Shown here piece by piece: positions 23,945-35,884 of a DNA stretch of 64,000 nucleotides (its first letter is position 1; every line of letters begins with the position of its first letter). The DNA is from Mytilus californianus. Lineage: Eukaryota; Mollusca; Bivalvia; Mytilida; Mytilidae. Below the pieces are notes generated by a model. It was not told the origin of the DNA and did not search any database. It saw only the letters and a list, made by a program, of their open reading frames with translations. The position numbers and the translations under genes are program-made. The DNA lies in the NCBI RefSeq assembly GCF_021869535.1, contig NW_026262712.1:111287640-111351639 (forward strand), written 5' to 3'.

Positions 23945-24460
23945 GTGTCAATTTTCTCCTTTACAATATTTATTTACGTTTTGGCAGTTAAGTTTATCGA
24001 CAGTTTATATGCATTCTCATGGGCAACAATTACGCCCCTTTAATAGCAGAATGTTCCTGAATTGTTATGAATCACTGTCTATTCTGCTTTTAATTGATAG
24101 TTTTGATTACATTTACCGTTACCTTGATGATAAGTTTGCTTAAGATAATCCAGATTTGTTTTATATTACTGTGCAAATTAATCCAAAGGAGCTTGCCTTG
24201 CATTTAATCAGCATTATTTGTCCTTTTCTATATTTGGCTATTCTAGCTTCACATTGGAAAGTATATATACATGTAAGAATGAACGACACAAAAAAAAAAT
24301 GTTTTTTCGTTCTCTATTACGGTCGGTGATATTCCTTTTGCCTCTCTTTAAGGTGTGTATATTTCACAACTTATTCGTTATTCTCGTGTCAGTAAATGCG
24401 TTTGAGATATCGATGAACGAATTATCAATAAGTGATTTCGTTACCACAAATTAATGAAAC
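23945..24460 (+). pseudogene. Decayed reverse-transcriptase remnant, unit 2
   Basis: The plus-strand frame contains IYRYLDDKFA, then frameshifts before a CPFLYLAILASHWKVYI block. It is the same fossil as in the other units, at the same distance from the gene. Confidence 0.6.
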
Positions 24461-24782
24461 TGTTACTAAATTCCTTCATAAATCCAAAGACTTCTCAGGA
24501 AGTTTGGCTGCACCTGTAGAAGAGACGAAAGATACCAAAGGGACATTCAAACTCAAAAGTCGAAAATAATCTGACCACGCAATGGCAAAAAAAAAAAGAC
24601 AGAACGAAAAAACCACACAGAAAACACTAAAGACTGGGTAACACGAACCCCACAAAAAGTAGGGGCGATTTCATGAGCTCCGGAAGAGTAAGCAGATCCT
24701 GCTCCACTATACAGCACCTGTCGTGTTGCTCATGTTAATACAAACCCGATGGTGAATCTAATTCCTTAGGTTCCATTCGGAG

Positions 24783-25010
24783 AAATAAGACGGGGATGGT
24801 TATTAAAATAAACTCATCATAGATACCAGGATTGAAATTTTGTATTTGCGCGAGACCTTCGTTTTGTTTACAAAAGAAGTTAAAAAGGCCAAATAAAGTA
24901 CGAAGTTGAAGAGCAATGAGGACCACAAATTCCTAAAAGTTTTGCCAAATACAGCTAAGGTAATCTTTTCCTGAGGTAGAAAAGCCTTAGCATTTCGAAA
25001 ATTCAAAGTT
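24783..25010 (-). repeat. Dispersed repeat of the hammerhead-bearing type, ribozyme core decayed
   Basis: On the minus strand it matches 53880-54107 (blocks AAGGCTTTTCTACCTCAGG, TTACCTTAGCTGTATTTGGC, TCCTGGTATCTATGATGAG). The stretch that should hold CTGATGAG and GAAAC is altered to a remnant around AAACAAAACGAAGGTCTCG, so it should not self-cleave. Confidence 0.6.
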
Positions 25011-25079
25011 TTGTAAACAGCTAATTTATAATTATGACCATATCAATGATAATTCATGTGAACACAGAAGTGATGACTA

Positions 25080-25880
25080 CTTGGATATTCAATCCTCAAT
25101 TTTATGGTTATATTGTTTATAAGTAAGTTTCTTTTTGAACATTCTATCTGATCTACAAATTGATATTTTGCAAACAAGATTTTTATTTGAATTTTATAAA
25201 TTTTCCCTCCCTCCATCCCCTCTCACCACGTTAACGATTTTTGTTCATTTTGATGTTTGTTAGATGTACATATATATCTGTGGTTCATTACAAATGTATT
25301 TTGTAGATATAGCAATTTTAGATTTTGAGTATCTTCATTTCTATGCTAAAGTTGTTGGTGTTACACTTAGCATTCCAATATTTTTATATATGGCTTGGCT
25401 TAGTTGACTCCTTCCTAGGCCAAGCTTTTGTACTCTGTATTATGGTATTATCGTTTTATGTTTTTCGTTCATTATTATCTTCTTGTACAAATATATATGT
25501 ACAATGTATATATTGTCTATGTTTAAAATGTTTACTCTGAATCAGTAGACAATTTACAATTCACCTTCTTGTTTCTCTTTTCATTTATGCATTGCCCAAT
25601 AGAATGTGAAATACATGAGCGACGTTCTGACGTATACAAGTTAATGTTAAACCGCTGGTGGTCTGTTTTGGTTGAAGGAGGAAAGCATGAAAAGCCTATG
25701 CTATTACATTTAAATACTATCTGTGAAAACTTATTTATCCGTAGAATAACCTTATTCTTAAAGATTATCATTTTAGCACTGTAGTGGAATAAATCGAAAC
25801 AACAAGTTATTAATTAAATGCGGCCGTTTAAGAACTGTTCAGATAAAAACAATGGCCGTTTCACACCAAACGTTGTTTAC
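25080..25880. other. 3' flank of unit 2, no recognised gene
   Basis: Collinear with 11600-12410 in unit 1. The ORFs at 25325-25784 are not kept as frames in the sister units. Confidence 0.5.
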
Positions 25881-25882
25881 TG

Positions 25883-27252
25883 CACTAGTGGCAAGATTTA
25901 AGTCTGAAACGGTCATTTTGGTCTGATCAAGTCTTAATCGACTGAATTTATCGCTAGGGAAAACGTTAAGACTCAATCAGACTTTCAGACGCTGTTCCAA
26001 TATACCGTGTTCAGTCCGTTCAGTCATGTCAAAATAAACAAGACAGATTGTTCTAGCGTTCGATTAAGACTTGATCAGACCACGTTCAGATCAAATTAGA
26101 CCAATGTTAAAAATCGTGTTCAGTCGTGTTATGATTTTAAATATTCGGATGTAAAACGGGCGACACTTTCTTTGTGTTTATCAGGGGTTTCTTCCCCTTT
26201 ACGAATAAAATCGGCAAAGCTTGGAGGATATTCTTGTGTGGTCTTTTGATGTATTACTGTATATCTATTTCATTAAATAACGTATGCAAACTTACAATTC
26301 ATTTGTTTCGATAGAATTTTTAACATTTAATTGGTTATATAAGAAAAGAAAAATTGTTGTAACCGGAAAATGTGTAAGTCATACAAACTTTGCAGTCGTT
26401 CTTTCTTACATAAAGTAATCCTGTATTTATTTATTCCGCCTGTAAGGATATAATGATTAGTAATATATCTCAAAAATGTTCTTAAACAAATTTTCGTCTG
26501 TAATGTAAAATAATTTTTCACAGCCATTGTCATAAAAAATATATTCTGAGTATCTGATTTACTTTATTTTTTTGAAATTTTTAACAGATGACAGATGTTT
26601 GGTGAAAGTTATTTACATTTATTGGATTATCTGAGCAGTCAACCGAAACGGATTGTCGCAAACTGTCTAAATAATAATTACCCATGCAACGCTGTGGCTG
26701 TTTTATCCATGGAAGTAAAATGGAATATATTCCATGTGTTATCATATATAAGGATAAACCGGGTAAAATTATTACATTTACAAATAAAACATTATTTTTT
26801 TTCAAAATAAATGCAACAAGAATACAAGCATATTTTAAGAATTTAGTTAACGGTTTATATTTACCATTAGGTTTACATATAAAGACCGATTTTGATACTT
26901 CTCTGACATTTTTACCATCAAGTTCTTTTTTAGCAAGAACTAATAAAAGAATAAATTATATTGTAGAAAAATATAAAATGGCATAAGTTAAGAAACGATT
27001 GATAAAGAGAAAATGTACAAAATCATAAATCTAGTGTACGGTTTATATTCTGTTTCGTATCAGATTTTTGTTTTGTAGAACCGGTGTTACGTCTCATTTT
27101 AAAAACAGTGAGACGCTTCCTTGATTTTTCGGAATTGACCAAACAGCTATAAAATGACGTGTACTTATTGATAAAAACGTTGGTTTTCCTTATTGAATAA
27201 TTTTACACTAGTCATGTTGGGGCCCTTTATAGCTTGCTGTTCGGTGTGAGCC
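25883..27252. mobile_element. Unit-2-specific composite insertion (~1.37 kb)
   Basis: Unit 1 reads GTTGTTTACTAGTTGGAGTC at the matching place, while unit 2 is interrupted here. Inside are a perfect 23-bp inverted repeat (25919-25941 against 26060-26082), an unrecognised plus-strand ORF (26684-26986), and a fragment of the dispersed repeat with GGGGCCCTTTATAGC at the right end. CTAGT near both edges may be a target duplication, but the edges are not certain. It may be several nested insertions. Confidence 0.6.
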
Positions 27253-28140
27253 AAGCTAGTTGGGGTCACCTTGCATTTTATACAATAATAGACGCAATGC
27301 TTGAATACGACATACTTAATATCTGCATACGAAAACCTTTCTTTCCCTTTGTTTCAAATACTCAAATGAAAAACCAGAGTTATTTTTATTTACAACAGTA
27401 ATTTTGAGACACATTAAACACCTTTTTTTGTGATTTTTAAAAAAATAATCTTAGATGTGTCCTTCAAAATTGAGAAAATACTGCTTTGTATAGTTTATGC
27501 AAGCTTAATCAGAAGATAATATTGACTTTATTCAATGTTAGTTCTTAAAACCGATAAACAAACACATCTACTATGGGTTAATTAATATTCGTTAGATACC
27601 AATTTCCGTGGAATTTATCGTTACAGTGGAACCACGAGTTTATATGTTCAACGAATTACAGGGTTTCTAAAGGAATGCATGCGTTCTTTGCCAAAACAAC
27701 GAAATTAAATAGACACGAAAATGCAAGTTTTTCTCAATCGACGAAAACTGATACCCACGAAAATAATTGAATCCACATTATCTCAAATATTTCTCCGATA
27801 TTTTTGTTATTCAAAAAAGGCAGATATTATAGCTTGTATTGAAAAATATTATCACAGTTTCCTAAGTTTTTCGCTGAAACAGGTTTATTTTGAATGATGC
27901 ATATTCTTTCTACTGCGGCAGCCGTTAAATATATTTTGGATCTACAGAATGATATCATTATCATTACATTTCACTAAAATTGTGCCAAAGCTACTTTATA
28001 CAAGTTAAAGAAGTCTTTGTTCAGATGTTTATAAATGTTCCATAAAAGGTGTTATAAACATTTTATATAAAACAAATAATCTTAATTATGTTATAGTCAA
28101 ATTACAGACAAGACATTTGATGTATCTTTTGTTCCTTCAA
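27253..28140. other. 3' flank of unit 2 continued
   Basis: Collinear with 12415-13260 in unit 1 apart from a MITE (27571-27778). No gene is seen. Confidence 0.5.
27571..27778. mobile_element. TA-flanked MITE (Tc1/mariner-like), unit 2 copy
   Basis: It begins CTATGGGTTAATTAATATTC and ends GAATCCACAT, with TA on each side. Unit 1 has the uninterrupted site TTCTATCTCAAAT. The better copy in unit 3 shows clearer inverted termini. Confidence 0.7.
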
Positions 28141-29560
28141 ATAGAAACACTGTAAAGAATCATTCAACTAAAAACATAATATCGTATAAAAAAATTATTT
28201 ACCTAGAAAAGATCAAAGTCATATGAAACGAGTGACTGGTGAAAAATGATGTTAATCCAATTTTGGAAGAACCAATGCATGCATATCATTAACTTAGTCT
28301 TCTGTGCACGATTGTATCATTTTGTACGCATCCATTTCGTAAAATCGTCCAAAAAATATATTACTCGGTCGGCGTTATTTTGAAAATATGGCAGCTGATT
28401 AATGGTCGTGTTTTGAAACCGAAGTTTACCGATTGTCACCTTTGTAAACAATCAACAAAAAAACATGGATATTCAGTTAAGCACGTGTATAACATGTACA
28501 ATAAGATATAGTTTATTTCGATGACGGAGTGATGTTAACGTTTGTTGACTCTCTCTGCCAAATTTGGGTTTCCCCTTCGCACTTGCGTATTGCGACCACC
28601 GGATTTTTACGGGAAAGGTCACGCTGAGGTAACTGCATACGGAAAACCTGTCGGCGAATTGTTGTCTGGGAAGCCAAGAATTGAAAAAGGAAAATTTCTT
28701 TTAAATTTGGACAAATTAAAGAATTTTCTTCAGAATAAAGTAAATATACATAAGTTTTATAGTACAAACTAGCCATTCAGTTATAAAAAAACATATACAT
28801 AATTTTTTTTTAATTTGAAGTTTCATTTGACTTTACAGAAATAACTGAAATGAATCAGTTTTTATCATATAACTAAAATTTTATTTTTATACAGTAATAT
28901 GCCAAATAATGTAAAAACGAATGAAATGTTCGAATGCGCACAACACGTACTTCTAGAATTGCCGGTACACTAGTGAACAAAAGTTTGGAAAGTGAAAACA
29001 AGGTTGAATGCAAAAACCCAAAAGGCTTTAACCGAACTTTTGAAACATACAACCCAAAAAGGGCCTTAATAGAACTTTTGAGAGCAAACAACCCAAAAGG
29101 ACCTTCACAGATTTTTTAAGAGCATAAAACTCAAAATAACACAGCTAAATAAAGGCAACAGTAGTATATCGCTGTTGAATAGTCATAAATTTATTGAGCG
29201 AAAACAAATCCGAGTCACAAACCAAAACCGTCAAAATTTGTATAGGCTAAACTTTTCTTGAGTGAATTGCAACCTTACTTGTAAGACAATTATGTAATTT
29301 GATTATCCGTAAAGTTACAAACATAGTAACAGATAATGACTAAATAGTTATTTTAGCGCTTGCGAGTGTCGCTTAATTCTTTTACGTGGTACATTTATGT
29401 TCACTTTTGTACACATTATGTTCTACATTTTGTTTGATGAAATACTCATTTTCATTCTTCTTAGGCAATATTGTTTATTCTACGATCTTCCCAGGTCAGA
29501 ATATTCATTTACAAAGTCATACATGCCCCTCCCTTCTTTCCCCCAACAATATCAAATTGT
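28141..29560. other. Unique DNA between units 2 and 3, no recognised gene
   Basis: There is no paralogous match to the other units. An open frame at 28542-28772 (76 residues) and another at 28934-29119 are unrecognised. The latter lies over three imperfect repeats of about 45 bp containing AACCCAAAAGG, which argues against coding. Confidence 0.45.
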
Positions 29561-29570
29561 TAATACTAAT

Positions 29571-29945
29571 ATATGTAGTGGATATTGTGGAATCTATGAA
29601 ATAGTAAATGATATGTCAAGAACAGGATCATAATATCATTTGTCATTATGTCAGATGTAGTGGATTTGTATAGTCTATGACATAGTAAATATTTCGAAAC
29701 CGGAACATGAAATCATTGTAATAAAGTCGGATGAAGTTGACATGTAAAATATACGACAAAGTAAATATGTCTTGGACAGAAACATAACATCCTTGATTAT
29801 AATGGCAGATGTAGTGGGCATGTGGAATTTATGACATAGTAAATATGTCTTGGACAGGAACATGACATCCTTGATTAAAATGTCAGATGTAATGGACATG
29901 TAGAATCTATGACATAGTACATATGTCTTGGACAGGAACATGACA
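29571..29945. repeat. 78-bp tandem repeat, ~5 units
   Basis: Successive units contain ATGTCAGATGTAGTGGACAT, then TATGACATAGTAAATATGTC, then TTGGACAGGAACATGACATC, at a period of about 78 bp. They lie just upstream of the unit 3 promoter region. The minus-strand ORF at 29675-29941 is the repeat itself. Confidence 0.85.
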
Positions 29946-29959
29946 TTTCTATAAAAGAA

Positions 29960-30300
29960 AAAGACGACATAAATTATATGAGAAAGAAAGTTCCAATCAT
30001 TGAAATCTCCTCTATCTTCCTGATCGCAAGTCTTTTTTTTAAGTTATTTAAAATCAAATTGCATTCAGTGATTTATAACTCACTTTCTTTTCTTTTAATT
30101 TAAGGAAAAACCAGAGAAAAACCAGATATCATCCCGTTCATGGTACACCTTTATAAATATTTGATAATGAGCAGGTCAACAAGATGTGACCGATAAAAAA
30201 GGCCACAATCCGACCTCCGTCATCCATATTTATCAAATGTTACCAAAATTACAAATTGCACGTACAAAGTTTACTTGCGAAATAACGAACAAGACACGTA
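29960..30300 (+). promoter_or_regulatory. Promoter region of gene copy 3, altered TATA context
   Basis: Homology to the other promoters starts near 29960. The TATA box is TATAAAG at 30299-30305, with a 4-base deletion just after TATAAA compared with copies 1, 2 and 6. The first exon, about 30326-30380, ends at CAAACAG/GTAATT. Confidence 0.65.
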
Positions 30301-30971
30301 TAAAGTTAGACAGATTGAAACTCCCGCAAAGCTTAGTGTTACATACATCATCAGAATATTAACTTCTTTATCTCAAACAGGTAATTAGTTTTACGATATA
30401 TTGGAAACTAAATCAGCCTATTTATCAATCATGATTTTTAATTTTAATTTTTTTCTTAATTTATTTTTTACATGATGAAATAAATGTTTACCGAATCAAA
30501 AGACAGTAATTGTTTTATTCCATATATCCGAGAGAAAACAATGTGTCTAATGACAAATATTTACCATAATGTTACATGTAAAAGCGCGTAACGTTGAGCG
30601 AGAAAAATATTACTTTTCTCCAAGTGAATATGCTGTTTTATAATAAAATAAATTAAAAAAAAAATTAACAAATTGCTGTTTTCGAATTTGATGATTTTTT
30701 TTGAAAATTATGATATTTTACAACAAGAAGCGATTAACTTTTTTTTCTTTATTTTTTTACTTCTCATCTGGTTTTATTTTTTTTCTTTGAAAATGAATTT
30801 CCTATTTATTTTAATTTGAAGTATTGTTATTGTTGATGTAATCAATTTTATTAAAATTATTTCAATATTTATTTTGTTTAGTTTTTAATTATCATTATTA
30901 TTTAAAACTTGAATTAATTTGTATTGTACTATTTGTTAGTATGCGCTGACTTTTACAGGGAAAACATAAAA

Positions 30972-33900
30972 ATGGACAAGCTGTCAGTCGTAACTTTATT
31001 TTCCTGTCTTGTATCTATTAGTATAGTCATGAAAGGTAAGACATTTTCCTGTAATTTTATTTTTTTTGGAACACACTCAAACTGTACGGAAATATTATTG
31101 TGCTACATTTTTTTCTTTTCCTATTTTCCTTATGTTGGTTCACGTTATTGAACATCCATTTCATAGTTAAAGGTAAAATAATAATAAAAATACCGAACTT
31201 CAAGGAAAATACAAAACGGAAAATCCCTCTTCAAATGGCAAAATCTAAATCTCAAACACATCAAACCTAGCGAAAACTACTGTCACATTCCTGACTTAAT
31301 GAGGCATTTCTATATGAAGAAAATGGTGGATTAAACCAATAATCAGTTCCTATTTCTTCTTCGTTGTTGAAATCACTGAATATGACTAATCACCGGCTTT
31401 TTTACAAGGCGTCAATATAGAGCATGGGAGTTCATGCCTCGTTTTTATATAGGTTTGTAATGCTTTTGCTGTATTTTTATTTGTTGTCTTCTAATATGAT
31501 TGTGTTTCATCCTCTTTTCTTTTTTGATCTTTTTCCGTACAAACTCGAAAAGAATTGTTTTCATTTCAAACTTAAGCATTTAGTGTAGTCAAAGGACCAG
31601 GAACTGTTTAAAAAAGTACTGATGTTTTGTTTTAAAATGCTAATGTCTAACAGTTGAGCCCCTTATTTTTTTCTTACTTTTTGTGAATGAGCATTAGCTT
31701 AAGGATGTACACCTCTGAGGAGTCAAAAATTTCTAGAATTAAACTTTTTTTCTTAACCTGATTTTTGGGTTTATATGACTATAAAAAAATAATTGGTGAA
31801 GAAAAAATCATATGATGATGCACTTCTGTTTTTGCTACAGCCATTTGAAAGTACCCAATTTTGATGATTTTCCCATTTTTCATCAATTTTTACCCATTTT
31901 TGGGCTATTATCAAGAATAAAAATCACAGTTTCACAATTAAACTTTTTTTCATACTTTCATTAAAGATGAAGTGGACCAATCTGAATAAATTTAATTTAA
32001 AAAAAACTATAGGTAGGTGTTAATATAAGAAAGTTTTATAAAATTTTGTTGCTTTTTCGTGTCAAATTTACCATGTTGTCAATTTTGTAAATTTGGGATT
32101 TTTTCTCTTTTTTTAGAACAACAAGCATATTATTTCAACTTCTTTGTTATAAATGATTGAAAAAATACATATCTAAGAAATTTGAAAAGAAAAAAATTGA
32201 TATGGGATGTACATGTATCTGGTAAAATCATTTCTTGTACCCCTCATCCATTTTTCAACATTTTGGCTAATAAGACTGACTTTTCCCTCAGTTTTAGTGA
32301 GTAACCCGGATTTGTTTTTATCTCTATCGATTTATGAGTTTCGAACAGCGGTATACTACTGTTGCCTTTATTGATTGGTTATAAAATTTGAAAATTTTAT
32401 TACTCAAAAACTGCTTATTGTAAATACACAATTTTTCGCACAAAGTTAAGTTTGATTATAATATTTTTTAAAATCATTGATATTTTCCACTTGTATCACA
32501 TGTTTTGGAAATAATTCCAGAACGAGATTTCAACGAGACTGAAACGTCAGAAGAATACATCCTTAAACAAATTCTTTCAAAATTGCTACTTTTTAAAACA
32601 AATAATATTTGTAGTATTTTTCAAATTGTTTTTTTTATTTCTGATCCATTTTTTTTAGTGTGAATAATTGATAGCTTTGAAAATTATTATATTCAAATTC
32701 AAAATCAAATCAGATGCGGATCTATTGTTGAGAGAATTTTCTAAAGTACAAAATAACTTTGATAAATAAAACTGAATTACTGCCCAAGTAACAGGGCGCC
32801 TCAATCAGAGCTGCTTATTCATTGTAAACGGTTAGCACCACACATATTGTTTTCAATTAGAAATATTTTATCACAAATATTGACGATTGAATGTTTAAAT
32901 TGTAGGACAATGCAACCAAATACATATTTATATTCGATTTCTTTCCCATTCTTGTAAGAAAATGCAATAAAAGCATGATCATTTCAAATAATCAAATTAC
33001 TTCACTATGACCGATAAGTGATCAATTTTCTTTACTACGACCGATGAATTATTTTTACGTAGGATAATTATTTCTCTTCGTTTGTTTTTCCTAAATGAAG
33101 GCGTTGTCTAAAAGAAGACCTCTCATTGGTCGGTCAGTTATCTATCTTAACAATAGGGACATGATTAATCGCGCCAATATTGTGCAACCATAAATTCATT
33201 CATACTTATTTAGGAGTTGACGCCCAGGATTGTGCTACTCCAAAAATGACCGCATGCTCCACAACCTACACCAGCGCGGTAGCAGGGGCTGCAGGAGACA
33301 AGAAGAAAATATGCAGGTCAGACTATTTTTATTTACTATTTTTTGTTTTGAGTTTAATTCATTTTTAACTTATTCTATTTTGCTGTGAAATAGTTTGATG
33401 GCCCTTTTCATGAATCATTATTAAGTATTGCCTGGCGCCAATAAATGGATTCCTCTATATAGCACCCAGCCACTTGAGAATTAGGGATAATACACGTATT
33501 CTGATATATAACATGCTCCGAAATTTGAAAAAAATAGATGTTTAGCATGCTGCCAAATAAAATTAAGTGAAAATGAATGTATTCCTTTTTACGATTAATG
33601 AAATAGGAGTAATTGATAACAGAAAATAAATGTGAATCAATAATAACCTCAACGCTATATCAAGATCACTTATAAATTGTTAAAACGTATGTACGTTTAT
33701 ATTAATAATACATGTAGTGCTTAATTGTATTATTGTATGATTTTATTTGAAACACAGTGCAGCAAATACCTATCTGGATTGTTTGAACAAAGTTGTCACT
33801 GACTGCAAATTGGACCCTGGCACTTCTATCATAAGCCAAACAATTGCTGCTGCCAAACAGGCCCTTTCCCAGTATGGATGTGGAAGTGGTATGTATGCCA

Positions 33901-34572
33901 AAACTTTATATTTTTTATATTACTGGCTTCCAATGATCATGCAGTCAACAATCGATTTCATACATTATTATGTTTTTGGAGATATGGTATGGTATGATTG
34001 CCAATGAGACAACTATTCACTAGAATCCAAAGATATGTTAGAGCAATCTAAGTTTTTTCCCTCTTGCAAATTATCTACCATTTACACAAAGGTCCATATG
34101 ATTCCAAAACTTAAAATTAGATTGAGATACGTAATCCAACTTTTCATGATATCATGTATTACTACTACCATTGTCTTGGTACCACGTGCGTGCTTTTCGT
34201 ACACTGTTAATACCCAATATATCATACTTCCAAAATTAAGTGCTCCTTTGTTGCGATATGATGAATTTGAATTTGAATTATCAGTTCATAATTTATTTCT
34301 TAGATCAACATGATTCGGATCATTCAAGGATCGTATTTGTTTCATTTGAACACTTTTTTTAGAGCATGAAGTTCTTCTACCTTTTGTATACATGTTATAC
34401 TAGTTGTCATTCAACAAATCACCAAATATTATTTTTGATAACAAGTTTCAATATTCATTACTTTGTATTTATAACAAAAACATTTTTCTTTGCAGGAAAT
34501 GGTGCTGGAGGTCATGTTTTCAACTTGGTTGCAATGGTTTCAGGACTTACATTTTATAGCTGTTTAAGATGA
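30972..34572 (+). CDS. Small secreted six-cysteine protein, copy 3 (type A), intact
   Basis: The coding exons are 30972-31035 (exon starts 30959), 33214-33316, 33758-33888 and 34496-34572, all GT-AG, phases 1, 2, 1, giving 124 residues. The signal peptide is MDKLSVVTLFSCLVSISIVM, followed by KG. All six cysteines are kept. The tail ends LTFYSCLR, with the same one-base deletion before the stop as copy 1. AATAAA is at 34704-34709. The intron after the signal exon contains the TTAA-flanked MITE. The three coding exons after it belong to the 7.8-kb segment that is repeated twice more downstream, so this is the only one of the three cassettes with its own promoter and signal exon. Function is unknown. 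Confidence 0.82.
31699..32566. mobile_element. TTAA-flanked MITE (piggyBac-like), ~0.87 kb
   Basis: It begins TTAAGGATGTACACCTCTGA and ends with TACATCCTTAA, giving short inverted termini AAGGATGTA and a TTAA on each side. Copy 6 reads GGCTTAAACAAATTT and copy 1 GGATTAAACAAATTC at the same intron position; these are exact empty sites. The inside is AT-rich and non-coding. TTAA target use is typical of piggyBac-type elements; assignment to that superfamily is inferred. Confidence 0.85.
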
Positions 34573-34789
34573 AATACTTTAATTTGTTTGTATTAACAAA
34601 TGTACATGTAAAAATATTTATAAAACAAAATTCAAACAAAAATACGAACAAAATCCTATATGGACACTTGCAGATATTGTTTTTTGTCAACATTAACTTC
34701 TGAAATAAATGGATTGTACAGTTTTTGATATTTTTCTTTTTTTTCTGTTTTTTTTAATGATTCTTAGCTGTCAATTTTCTTCTTTTCAA

Positions 34790-35260
34790 TATCTATGTAC
34801 GTTTTAGCAGTTAAGTTTATCAACAGGTTATATGCATTCCTATGGGCAACAATTACGCCCCTTAATAGCAGAATATTCATGAATTGTTATGAGTTACAGT
34901 CTATTCTTCTGTTAATTGATAGATTTAATAACACTTACTGTTACCTTGATGTAGAAATCAGGATTTTTTTTTATATTACTGTGGAAATTAACCCAAGGGA
35001 ATTTGCTTTACATTTGATGACATACAGTATTATTTGTCCTTTTCTATATTTGGATATTTTAGCTTCACATTGGAAACTATAAATAAGAATAGATGACACA
35101 GAAAAAAATAAGGCGTTCTCTATTATGGTCGGTGATATTCCTTTAACCCCTTCTTAAGGAGTGTATATTTCACAAGTTGTTCGCTATTATGTCAGTAAAT
35201 GCGTTTAAGAAGTCAATGAGCGAATTATTAAGTCAGTGATTTCGTTACCAAAAAATAATC
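34790..35260 (+). pseudogene. Decayed reverse-transcriptase remnant, cassette 1
   Basis: The plus-strand frame has the CPFLYLDILASHWKL block. The YLDD motif is degraded to CYLDVE, so catalysis is lost. Copies at 42607-43080 and 50421-50895 are nearly identical. Confidence 0.6.
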
Positions 35261-35884
35261 AAACTGTTACTAAATTCCTTCATAAATCAAAAGACCTTTC
35301 AGAAAGACTGGCTGTAACTGTAGAAGAGAGGCGAAAGATACCGAAAGGACATTCAAACTCAAAAGTCGAAAATAATCTGACCACGCAATGGCAAAAAAAG
35401 AACGATAAGACGAACAACAGTACAAAAACACAACACGGAAAACACTAAAGACTCGGCAAAACGAACCCCACAAAAACTGGAGTTATCCTATGTGCTCCGG
35501 AAAGGTAAGCAGGTCCTGCTCCACTAGTGTCACCCGTCGTGTTGCTCATGTTAGTACAAACCCGGTGATAAATCTAATTTGATAGGTTTCATTCGGATAA
35601 AGAAGACGGGGTTGGTAATTGAATCGGGAGATCGCATCCTAAATTTTACAGTGATATTGTTTATAGGCAAGTTTCTTTTAACCCTTTCTTGTTGATCTAC
35701 AGATCGATATTTTGTAAACAAGATTTGTATTTGGGATTTTATATATTTCCCTCCCTGCATCCCCATTTACCACCTTAAGCTTTTTTGTTCATTTTGATGT
35801 TTGTTAGATATATATATATATCTATACTTGTGGTTCATTACAAATGTATTTTTGTAGATATACCAATTTTAGATTGTGAGCATC

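Noticed and set aside
26684..26986. 100-residue plus-strand ORF in the unit 2 insertion
   Set aside because: Not recognised, no splice or promoter context, absent from sister units. Noted only as part of the insertion.
28542..28772. 76-residue ORF in unique DNA between units 2 and 3
   Set aside because: No family recognised, no paralogue in the window and no promoter evidence; may be chance.
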